In this document: positions 1 through 5,870 of the stretch, piece by piece
Layout: each line of letters begins with the position of its first letter
How positions within the stretch are numbered: position 1 is the first letter of the stretch
From: Bacteroidota bacterium
GTDB taxonomy: Bacteria; Bacteroidota; Bacteroidia; Flavobacteriales; Flavobacteriaceae
Assembly: GCA_023393485.1 (NCBI GenBank)
Contig: JAEWLD010000072.1
Span: 1-7,972, forward strand
Direction of reading: 5' to 3'
DNA: 7,972 nt
Program-made: the position numbers and the translations under genes
The notes under the pieces: model-generated
What the model was told of the DNA's origin: nothing
The model's input: only the letters and a program-made list of their open reading frames with translations
Databases searched by the model: none

Positions 1-155
1 TTATTTGGAATCATTTCAACCATGCTCATTTTTCCCGAATTCTGATCGGAACCTACCTTCCAGTCTTTCGGCCAATCTATTTTGATGGTTTCTTTTTGTT
101 GTGCGGTCGCCGAAAAAACAAGTAGGAGAGACAGCGAATAGAATATGGTTTTCAT
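1..155 (-). CDS. N-terminal fragment of a small exported protein, function unknown
   Basis: The reading frame starts at an ATG at 155-153 and runs off the left edge, so only 51 complete codons are visible. The product starts MKTIFYSLSLLLVFSATAQQ, a clear Sec signal peptide with a probable cleavage after Ala18 (ATA|QQ). The mature part reads roughly QQKETIKIDWPKDWKVGSDQ, followed by a polar Met/Ser-containing stretch. There is no lipobox cysteine, so a periplasmic or secreted product is more likely than a lipoprotein. A perfect TAnnTTTG promoter box lies just upstream at 176-169, which supports the start. I do not recognise a family from 51 residues. It is separated from the nuclease gene to its right by that gene's terminator, so it is probably transcribed on its own. 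Confidence 0.75.
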   Translation of the reverse strand, partial: MKTIFYSLSLLLVFSATAQQKETIKIDWPKDWKVGSDQNSGKMSMVEMIPN

Positions 156-168
156 AGTGGGTTTTAAG

Positions 169-176
169 CAAAGATA
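169..176 (-). promoter_or_regulatory. Bacteroidota-type -7 promoter box (TATCTTTG) for the exported-protein gene at 1-155
   Basis: On the minus strand the sequence reads TATCTTTG, an exact match to the Bacteroidota TAnnTTTG -7 consensus. It ends 13 nt before the ATG at 155, which implies a leader of about 10 nt. A TTTTTG run (minus 196-191) lies 14 nt upstream. That is shorter than the usual 17-23 nt spacing, so the -33 element is unconvincing. The upstream part abuts the terminator of the preceding nuclease gene. Confidence 0.5.
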
Positions 177-190
177 GAATTTCAGTAAAA

Positions 191-218
191 CAAAAAGCCT
201 TTCCGGTCGGGAAAGGCT
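191..218 (-). terminator. Rho-independent terminator of endonuclease A
   Basis: The arms AGCCTTTCC (196-204) and GGAAAGGCT (210-218) form a perfect 9-bp stem around a 5-nt loop. On the minus strand the stem is followed by TTTTTG (195-190). It begins 20 nt after the endonuclease stop codon. The plus strand also carries a T-run after the hairpin (225-231), so it could work in both directions, but no plus-strand gene reads into it. Confidence 0.85.
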
Positions 219-238
219 CGATTATTTTTTTGCGATGA

Positions 239-1321
239 TCAATTGACGATGATTTTCTTGGTCGCCGACTGATTGCCCACAGTCAGCTTCATCAGATAAA
301 AGCCGTTTGGCAGGTTTGAAATACTGTAAGTGTGATTGTCCATCGTGGGCTTTTCTATGCGCTGCATGATCTGGCCGTTGATCGTGATGATTTCAATCGC
401 ATCGATGTCATTTTCAGAAACCACGTTGATGATGTGATTGACGCCCGGGTTCGGATAGATGCTGATTTTCGCAGCCAAATCAACCGACGGAGCAGCCAGC
501 ATATTTCCCCAAATTGTTTCAACCCATTCAGGATGATCGATAAACGGATTGCGGTTGTTTTGTGTCGCATAGATCGCATTATTGCGGACGATTTCGCGCT
601 GGCTGACCGGATCCTGGGCGTTCCAATGTTTCAGGATTTCAAGAAATGTGTTTGAAAACACGTGATTGCTTGTGCCGTCAAACATCGCATAGGAGCCAAA
701 GCCAGTGATGACATTTTGGTAACGCGTCGCGAAATAGAAATACATCCGCGCGATATCACCTTTGAATTCGTCGATCGGCTCAAAAACAATTCCCGAATAA
801 CCCGCGGCATAACCGGTATTGCTTGCCTGACCGAGTTTTGAACCGTTTTGCGAAGTATAAGTTGCGTTGCCGACCACGCCAAACGGGTAATTGCTCCGAT
901 AACCGTTTACTTTCCCATCAGACGGAACGATGAAATGCGCGTCACTTTTCATCGGTTGCGCTTCATCAAAAACTGACTGTGGAATGATGTGCTCGCGGTT
1001 ATAGCAATCGCCTTCATGCGAATAATTACCACAGCGCTGCGATGCTCCGGCAGAAAAATTATACGGATCGGCTGCGTTTGGCCGCTCGGAATACATGTCG
1101 AGGATTGTCCCGTCGTTTTCATAAAAATAGTCACGATCGGAGGTTTGATAGGTATCATACAAACCGTCGTAACCGTTATTTGTATGATCTTTTATGATGT
1201 TATACAGCTGCGTTTTTAGTGTATAACCTGTTCCTGTTGCCGTGTTGTAGTAACCGGCGGGAATTTGCGCAAATGCCGAGACAACGGCCAAAAGCATTGT
1301 AGGGAGTAAAAATCTAGTCAT
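239..1321 (-). CDS. Secreted endonuclease I (EndA/NucM/Vvn family) with T9SS type A sorting domain, paralogue A
   Basis: This is a 360-residue exported non-specific DNA/RNA nuclease of the endonuclease I family. Numbering is from the ATG at 1321. Residues 1-18 (MTRFLLPTMLLAVVSAFA) are a signal peptide, with Gln19 as the likely first mature residue. The catalytic core contains NREHIIPQS (108-116), in which Glu110-His111 match the EH pair of Vvn/EndA, whose histidine is the general base. DAHFIVPSDGKVNGYRSNYPFG follows (about 128-148), with Asn139 matching the metal-binding Asn. DEFKGDIAR (184-192) comes next, then NRNPFIDHPEWVETIWG (256-272), typical of the family. From about 286 there is a type A sorting domain (YPNP at 289-292, NLPNGFY, terminal KKIIVN), so export by the type IX system is expected. 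The frame opens further upstream at a TTG (1345), but that codon lies inside the promoter -7 box, so the ATG at 1321 is chosen. The likely role is extracellular nucleic-acid degradation for nutrients or biofilm turnover. Confidence 0.93.
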   Translation of the reverse strand: MTRFLLPTMLLAVVSAFAQIPAGYYNTATGTGYTLKTQLYNIIKDHTNNGYDGLYDTYQTSDRDYFYENDGTILDMYSERPNAADPYNFSAGASQRCGNYSHEGDCYNREHIIPQSVFDEAQPMKSDAHFIVPSDGKVNGYRSNYPFGVVGNATYTSQNGSKLGQASNTGYAAGYSGIVFEPIDEFKGDIARMYFYFATRYQNVITGFGSYAMFDGTSNHVFSNTFLEILKHWNAQDPVSQREIVRNNAIYATQNNRNPFIDHPEWVETIWGNMLAAPSVDLAAKISIYPNPGVNHIINVVSENDIDAIEIITINGQIMQRIEKPTMDNHTYSISNLPNGFYLMKLTVGNQSATKKIIVN

Positions 1322-1342
1322 AGTTTCCAAAAATTGGGCTGG

Positions 1343-1372
1343 CAAATGTAGTGCAATATTTTAATGTGCAAA
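1343..1372 (-). promoter_or_regulatory. Promoter of endonuclease A (TTTG-N18-TAnnTTTG)
   Basis: The minus strand carries TTTG at 1372-1369 and TACATTTG at 1350-1343, separated by 18 nt. This is a full match to the Bacteroidota -33/-7 consensus. Transcription would start around 1335-1338, leaving a leader of about 15 nt before the ATG at 1321. The leader has no Shine-Dalgarno sequence (it reads TTTTTGGAAACT before ATG), as is usual in this phylum. The box also shows that the in-frame TTG at 1345 cannot be the start in transcripts from this promoter. Confidence 0.7.
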
Positions 1373-1375
1373 ATT

Positions 1376-1406
1376 TTTTAACTTGAACCCGGTTGGGTTT
1401 TAACTT
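1376..1406. repeat. 9-bp direct repeat TTTTAACTT flanking a small hairpin, upstream of the endonuclease A promoter
   Basis: TTTTAACTT occurs at 1376-1384 and again at 1398-1406 on the plus strand, 22 bp start to start, about two helical turns. The 13 bp between them, with the first T of the second copy, contain an inverted repeat GAACCC-GGTT-GGGTT (1385-1399). The nearer copy ends 3 bp upstream of the -33 TTTG of endonuclease A. The position and phasing would suit an activator binding site, but chance in AT-rich spacer DNA is possible. The hairpin has no convincing minus-strand T-run, so it is not called a terminator. Confidence 0.35.
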
Positions 1407-1424
1407 AGTAGGTGCGCCAGGTGC

Positions 1425-1459
1425 AAAAAAAAAGCCTCCCGCGGAGGACAGAAGGCTTT
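1425..1459 (-). terminator. Rho-independent terminator after endonuclease B (end of the kup-methyltransferase-nuclease unit)
   Basis: AAAGCCT (1431-1437) pairs with AGGCTTT (1453-1459), with a competing inner hairpin CCTCC-CGC-GGAGG (about 1435-1447) between. Reading the minus strand, the structure is followed by a run of T (opposite the A-run at 1425-1433). It begins 18 nt beyond the TAG stop of endonuclease B at 1478-1480. It separates the two nuclease genes transcriptionally. Confidence 0.8.
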
Positions 1460-1477
1460 CGCTATTTTGTTTTATTA

Positions 1478-2539
1478 CTAATTTATCAGGACTTTCTTTA
1501 CCGCTGCCTGTTGATTGGAGATGATTTTCAAAAAGTAGAATCCTTGCGGCAAATTCTCAAGCGTATATGTATTGTCCTGAAATGCCGGGTGCGAAATACG
1601 TTGAACCAGCTGGCCGTTTAGGCTGAACAACTCAATTTCATCGAGCGTCACTTCGCTGTCAATGTTGATGCGATGATCATTTGACGGGTTCGGGTAGACA
1701 CTCACCAATGCCAGCGCGTCAGTCATGTCCGGAAGCGCCAATGATGGCCAACGATTTTCGGCCGGTGTACCGCCCCAAATCAATGTGGCGAGATACGGGT
1801 TGTCTATAAACGGATTGCGGTTGCCCTGCCCGTAAGTATTGGACGCGTTGCCGAGATACGTATTGCGATTGTCTTCATACGGCGATACCGGATCTTCGGC
1901 ATTCCACTCCAAAAACAGCGAAATCATATTGGGATCTGACGCTACCGTGGTTCCGACACCGACTGTAATCGGAAGGCATTGGTCACCATAATGCAAATAC
2001 ATGTACATCATCATCCGCGCGATGTCGCCTTTCCATTCGTCGCCCGGATACCAGGTTGAAGCGGTGACGTCGTGCGCCGTCCCGTTTCCGGCTTCAAACC
2101 GCTCACTGGCCCGATTCTCATTCAAAGCATAATCGCAAGCCCTGAGATGATGCGCATCTGAACCCGGACCATTCGTGCCAAGATCGGGGTTTCCGAGTGA
2201 TTGCGCATAAGTGTGTTCGCGGTTCCAAAGCCCGTTACAGTTTCCCGAACCGCACTGCAGTGATTTGTCTCGGGAACGCGAGGTTCCAAAACCGTAAATC
2301 AAAAGCACATTAGCGCTGTTGTCCGGATCCTGATCTGTTATTTTGAGCGCTTCCCAGATATCGGAATATGTAAGATTTTTTGTATGGGTATTGATAATTT
2401 TGGTTGCCAGCGCAGCTTTAAGCGCCATGCTGCTCTGGTTGAAATTAAAGCCATTCCAATATGGAGCTGCCGGCGATCCGGCCTGAGCGAAGATAGTTGT
2501 TGCGACTAAAAGCGCAATAAAAGCGTAGAATTTCTTCAT
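1478..2539 (-). CDS. Secreted endonuclease I family nuclease with T9SS type A sorting domain, paralogue B
   Basis: This is a 353-residue exported nuclease. MKKFYAFIALLVATTIFAQ is a signal peptide, cleaved near Ala18. The active-site segment WNREHTYAQS (105-114) gives Glu108-His109. DAHHLRACDYALNENRASERF (128-148) holds Asn140 at the metal-ligand position. DEWKGDIARMMMYMYLHYGD (167-186) and GNRNPFIDNPYLATLIWG (239-256) complete the family signature. Unlike paralogue A it has four cysteines in the mature core (96, 101, 135, 188), possible disulfides in an extracellular enzyme. The WNREHTY form resembles Bacillus Bsn/YurI-type members as much as Vvn, so RNA may also be a substrate (inference). 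The C-terminal 75 residues (from VSVYPNP at 280-286 to KKVLIN) are a type A T9SS sorting domain. The gene starts only 8 nt after the methyltransferase stop codon and has no evident promoter of its own, so it is probably the last gene of the kup-methyltransferase operon. Confidence 0.93.
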   Translation of the reverse strand: MKKFYAFIALLVATTIFAQAGSPAAPYWNGFNFNQSSMALKAALATKIINTHTKNLTYSDIWEALKITDQDPDNSANVLLIYGFGTSRSRDKSLQCGSGNCNGLWNREHTYAQSLGNPDLGTNGPGSDAHHLRACDYALNENRASERFEAGNGTAHDVTASTWYPGDEWKGDIARMMMYMYLHYGDQCLPITVGVGTTVASDPNMISLFLEWNAEDPVSPYEDNRNTYLGNASNTYGQGNRNPFIDNPYLATLIWGGTPAENRWPSLALPDMTDALALVSVYPNPSNDHRINIDSEVTLDEIELFSLNGQLVQRISHPAFQDNTYTLENLPQGFYFLKIISNQQAAVKKVLIN

Positions 2540-2547
2540 TGGGACAA

Positions 2548-3762
2548 TTATTTCTTGCGTTGCATCAAAGCCATGTAGAATCCGTCGAATCCGGATTCCG
2601 AGGCCAATAACGGCAAATCTTTTACAAAGGTAAAGTTTTTTCCGGTTTCGGTGGCGAGGAACTTTTTGACTTGCTCCTGATTTTCAGATGGTAACACCGA
2701 ACAAGTCGCATAAACGAGCTTCCCGCCAGGCTTGACCATTTTTGAATAATTCTCAAGCACTTCAGCCTGGACTTTACGGATGTTGTCAATGAATTCGGGC
2801 TGCAGTTTCCATTTCGAATCAGGATTGCGCTTGAGAACACCCAGACCGCTGCACGGCGCGTCGATTAGAACGCGATCGGCTTTTTCGTGGAGTTTCTTGA
2901 TGACTTTGGTCGAATCGATGATCCTGTATTCGATGTTGAAGGCGCCGTTTCTCTTGGCGCGCAGCTTTAATTGTTTGAGTTTGCTTTCATACAAGTCCAT
3001 CGCAATGAGCTGGCCTTTGTTTTCCATCAATGACGCAAGGTGCAGCGTTTTGCCGCCGGCACCGGCACAGGCATCGACCACGCGCATTCCGGGCTCAACA
3101 TCGAGGAACTGCGCCACGAGTTGCGAATTGGCATCCTGTACTTCAAATAAACCTTCCTTAAAAGCATCGGTCAGGAACACATTTGCGCGTTCTTTCAGGA
3201 GGAGCGCATCTGGCTGTTCTTTGAGAAATTCGGTTTCGATATTCAAATCCATCAGGATCGCGCGCAGCTTTTCCCTGGTGGTTTTGAGCGTATTTGTCCG
3301 GAGAATTACTTTGGCCGGCTGATTCTGCGCCGAAATTTCCTTTGACCAGATCTGCTCGCCGAGTTCGGCCACACCAAGCTCATCCATCCAATCCGGAATC
3401 GATTCCTTGATTCTGCGCGTTTTCGAGAGTTCATCGAAACGGCCTTTGATTTTTCGTGCGGGCGTGCCTTCAAGTTGGTTCCAGTCTGGGATCGGGTAAC
3501 CGCGCAAAACCGCCCAAACCCCAAAAATGCGCCATAAATTGTCGCGATTGAACGGTTCTTTTACTTCGGCCACTTCGGCATACAGCCTTTTCCACCGCAC
3601 GATTTCGTAAATGGTTTCCGCAACGAACTTCCGGTCGGCGCTGCCCCAGCGTTTGTCGCGTTTGAGTGCGCGGGCCACGACTTTATCGGCGTATTCGCCA
3701 TCGTTGAAAATCGCGACGAGCGAATCTATCGTCGCGTAAACTAAATTGCGGTGTAGCCTCAT
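2548..3762 (-). CDS. RsmB/NOP2/Sun-family RNA (cytosine-5) methyltransferase
   Basis: This is a 404-residue SAM-dependent RNA m5C methyltransferase, most likely acting on 16S rRNA in the cytoplasm. SAM-binding motif I is VVDACAGAGGKTLHLAS (228-244), Asp256 in AMDLY is the motif II acidic residue, and Asp283 (IIDSTK) follows. Motif IV is DAPCSGLGVLKRNPDSKWK (301-319) with Cys304, and motif VI is YATCSVLPSENQEQV (351-365) with Cys354. Two cysteines of this kind are the hallmark of the family; the motif VI cysteine is the usual nucleophile. The N-terminal 130 residues include DRKFVAETIYEIVRWKRL (43-60), which resembles the reduced NusB-like part of RsmB. That points to RsmB (C967) rather than RsmF, but the target cannot be fixed from sequence, so no symbol is given. 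The start ATG overlaps the kup stop as ATGA, which suggests translational coupling. Length and motifs look intact. Confidence 0.92.
   Translation of the reverse strand: MRLHRNLVYATIDSLVAIFNDGEYADKVVARALKRDKRWGSADRKFVAETIYEIVRWKRLYAEVAEVKEPFNRDNLWRIFGVWAVLRGYPIPDWNQLEGTPARKIKGRFDELSKTRRIKESIPDWMDELGVAELGEQIWSKEISAQNQPAKVILRTNTLKTTREKLRAILMDLNIETEFLKEQPDALLLKERANVFLTDAFKEGLFEVQDANSQLVAQFLDVEPGMRVVDACAGAGGKTLHLASLMENKGQLIAMDLYESKLKQLKLRAKRNGAFNIEYRIIDSTKVIKKLHEKADRVLIDAPCSGLGVLKRNPDSKWKLQPEFIDNIRKVQAEVLENYSKMVKPGGKLVYATCSVLPSENQEQVKKFLATETGKNFTFVKDLPLLASESGFDGFYMALMQRKK
3759..3762 (-). other. ATGA stop/start overlap coupling kup and the methyltransferase gene
   Basis: On the minus strand the four bases read ATGA. 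The ATG (3762-3760) starts the methyltransferase and the TGA (3761-3759) ends kup. Overlaps of this type usually mean that ribosomes finishing the first gene re-initiate on the second. This supports a shared transcript and a fixed expression ratio. Confidence 0.8.
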
Positions 3763-5744
3763 TGTATTTTTTCTTTGTCTTTGGGGTAAACCCGCGTGAG
3801 TTCAAGTTTTTCAGGCGGGTGGAATACCATCGGAAATTTTTCGATCTTGACCGAACTGCTATCGAGACCGAATGCTTTTTCTTCGGAAAGGCTCAGTTTT
3901 TTGATCGTAAAATAGGTATTCATGATGATTTTTTCATCGAACCTTACATCGCTGTCAGGCGAAAGAAATTTTTCTGACAGTACAAATTTAAAGTCGCCGA
4001 TGATGTTGTTCTTGTTGAGCGATTCATAACGGCTGGTGATGTCGACTTCGCCTTTGACCACCATATCGCGCAGTACTTCCTTGAACATCAGGTTGATTTT
4101 CGTCGGTTCACGGAAACCCAGATTGAAATCGATACGGATCACGTCGTCTTTCACGATTTCGATCACTTTGTATTCCATTTTATACGGCTCGCTCAGGATA
4201 TTGACGTGGACAAACCAGTAGATATCGGCGCGCTTCGGGCGTTTTTGCAAAATCGAATACATTACTTTTTCTTCGATTTCATCAGTGCGGTTGGCGTTTG
4301 TCATGTAGACCAGATGCGTTGCGTATTTCGGGATAGACAAATCTACGCTGAGTTCGGCGAGCACTTTTTTATAATGGTCGATCTTGACCATTTTCGTGTA
4401 ATTCTTGCTGATTTTCTTGGCTTTCCACCACGTTGCCATCAGTCCGATCAATACTGCGGTGATCGCAATCGTGAAATTACCGCCGTCGTAGAATTTCTTC
4501 ATGTTGGCGATCAGGAAACAGGTTTCGATTACAGCGTAAAGCAAGATTATTGTTGAAATCAGCATCCAATTGACACGCTTGATGATGAAATAGTAATTGA
4601 GCAACGTCGTGGTCATCATCATACAGAGAATGATTGCCAGGCCGTATGCGGCTTCCATGTTTGCCGATTTTCGGAAATATAAAACCACGAGAATGCAGCC
4701 GATGAACAGCAGCCAGTTGATTGACGGAATATAAAGCTGGCCTTTGAGATCGCTTGGATATTTGATACGGACTTTTGGCCAGAAATTGAGTCGCATCGCC
4801 TCGTTGATCATCGTAAACGAACCGCTGATCACGGCCTGCGACGCGATTACTGCCGCGCTGGTAGCGATTGCGATTCCGAAGGGATAGAACCATTTGGCCA
4901 TGATCAGGTAAAACGGGTTTCCGAATTCACCGCCGAGGCTCACTAGTGTATGGCCTTCGTGCATGATCAGGTAAGCGGCCTGGCCGAAGTAGTTCAAGAC
5001 AAGCATTGTCTTTACGAAAATCCAGCTGACGCGGATGTTTTTTCGACCGCAATGGCCCATGTCTGAATACAGGGCTTCGGCTCCGGTCGTACAAAGGAAG
5101 ACCGCCCCGAGGACAAAGAAACCTTCGGGGTGAATTGACAATAAATGGTATGCGTAATACGGATTTAGCGCTTTGAACACTTCGGGATGCTCAACAATCT
5201 GCAGTATGCCCAGCACACCGAGCATGCTGAACCACAGCAACATCATCGGCGCAAAGAATTTGCCGACGAGACTGGTTCCAAATTGCTGGATATAAAACAA
5301 TACGAATAGAATACCGCACACAATAGGCACTGTATCCAGATCCGGGTAATATGAGCGAAGACCTTCGACCGCTGATGAGACTGAAATTGGTGGCGTGATG
5401 ATTCCGTCGGCCAGAAGCGCACTTCCGCCAATGATTGCAGGAACGATGAGCCATTTAACCTTTGTTCGCTTCACGAGCGCATAAAGGGCAAAAATTCCGC
5501 CTTCACCGTGATTGTCGGCGCTTAATGTAACCAAGACGTATTTCAAAGTAGTTTGTAAGGTCAGTGTCCAGAAGATGCACGATACGCCGCCAAGGACAAT
5601 GTCGGCGTTGATGGCCTGTAAACCGACGATGGCTTTCATTACATACAAAGGAGAAGTCCCGATGTCGCCGTAGATGATTCCCAAAGTAATCAGTAGTCCG
5701 GCAAAGGTCAACTTGCTGTGAAGTCCCTGATGTTGAGCACTCAT
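3759..5744 (-). CDS. kup: Kup-family (KUP/HAK/KT) low-affinity potassium uptake transporter
   Basis: This 661-residue inner-membrane protein imports K+, by H+ symport in the characterised relatives. The family motifs appear in order: GIIYGDIGTSPLY (22-34), ADNHGEGGIFALYAL (76-90), LADGIITPPISVSSAVEGL (111-129), FLCTTGAEALYSDMGHCG (216-233), LNYFGQAAYLI (250-260) and ASQAVISGSFTMINEAMRL (301-319). Asp27, Asp113 and Glu223 fall where E. coli Kup has Asp23, Glu116 and Glu229, acidic residues tied to transport. About 12 membrane segments end near residue 440. A cytoplasmic C-terminal domain of about 220 residues follows, making the protein somewhat longer than E. coli Kup (622). The ATG at 5744 precedes the first membrane segment by a short polar stretch, as in relatives. 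The gene heads a probable operon with the methyltransferase and endonuclease B. Confidence 0.96.
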   Translation of the reverse strand: MSAQHQGLHSKLTFAGLLITLGIIYGDIGTSPLYVMKAIVGLQAINADIVLGGVSCIFWTLTLQTTLKYVLVTLSADNHGEGGIFALYALVKRTKVKWLIVPAIIGGSALLADGIITPPISVSSAVEGLRSYYPDLDTVPIVCGILFVLFYIQQFGTSLVGKFFAPMMLLWFSMLGVLGILQIVEHPEVFKALNPYYAYHLLSIHPEGFFVLGAVFLCTTGAEALYSDMGHCGRKNIRVSWIFVKTMLVLNYFGQAAYLIMHEGHTLVSLGGEFGNPFYLIMAKWFYPFGIAIATSAAVIASQAVISGSFTMINEAMRLNFWPKVRIKYPSDLKGQLYIPSINWLLFIGCILVVLYFRKSANMEAAYGLAIILCMMMTTTLLNYYFIIKRVNWMLISTIILLYAVIETCFLIANMKKFYDGGNFTIAITAVLIGLMATWWKAKKISKNYTKMVKIDHYKKVLAELSVDLSIPKYATHLVYMTNANRTDEIEEKVMYSILQKRPKRADIYWFVHVNILSEPYKMEYKVIEIVKDDVIRIDFNLGFREPTKINLMFKEVLRDMVVKGEVDITSRYESLNKNNIIGDFKFVLSEKFLSPDSDVRFDEKIIMNTYFTIKKLSLSEEKAFGLDSSSVKIEKFPMVFHPPEKLELTRVYPKDKEKIQ

Positions 5745-5766
5745 AAAAATCTTTAAAAAAAGAGTA

Positions 5767-5774
5767 CAAAGTTA
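5767..5774 (-). promoter_or_regulatory. Bacteroidota-type -7 promoter box (TAACTTTG) for the kup operon
   Basis: The minus strand reads TAACTTTG, an exact TAnnTTTG match, 22 nt upstream of the kup ATG at 5744. The expected leader is about 15-18 nt and A/T-rich, without a Shine-Dalgarno sequence. No clean TTTG is found at 17-23 nt upstream; the closest candidates are TTCG at 21 nt and TTG at 14 nt, so the -33 half is weak. The upstream DNA is A/T-rich and runs into the terminator of the gene at 5871-7196. Confidence 0.5.
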
Positions 5775-5810
5775 CACTATAAAAGATACAATCGTCGAAT
5801 TGCAGACTTT

Positions 5811-5849
5811 TTTTAAAATAAAAAGCATTGCCGGTGTGACAATGCTTTT
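5811..5849 (-). terminator. Rho-independent terminator of the Arg-Pro-tailed exported protein gene
   Basis: AAAAGCATTG (5821-5830) and CAATGCTTTT (5840-5849) form a perfect 10-bp stem with a 9-nt loop. Reading the minus strand, the stem is followed by TATTTTAAAAAAA, so the 3' arm plus tail give a T-rich run. It starts 21 nt after the stop codon at 5871. The hairpin also ends in TTTTT on the plus strand, so it may act in both directions. Confidence 0.8.
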
Positions 5850-5870
5850 TGGATGTATCGGGAAATTGGA

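Noticed and set aside
1385..1400. GAACCC-GGTT-GGGTTT hairpin as a second terminator
   Set aside because: The stem is only 5-6 bp and has no T-run on the minus strand. A stronger terminator already lies at 1425-1459. It is better regarded as part of the upstream regulatory spacer.
2780..3322. 180-codon open frame on the + strand
   Set aside because: It lies entirely antisense to the methyltransferase, whose catalytic motifs are intact. The + frame product has no recognisable domain, and there is no upstream promoter box or independent gene context.
4206..4556. 116-codon + strand frame antisense to kup
   Set aside because: The kup frame is complete with conserved motifs. The antisense product shows no domain or start signals.
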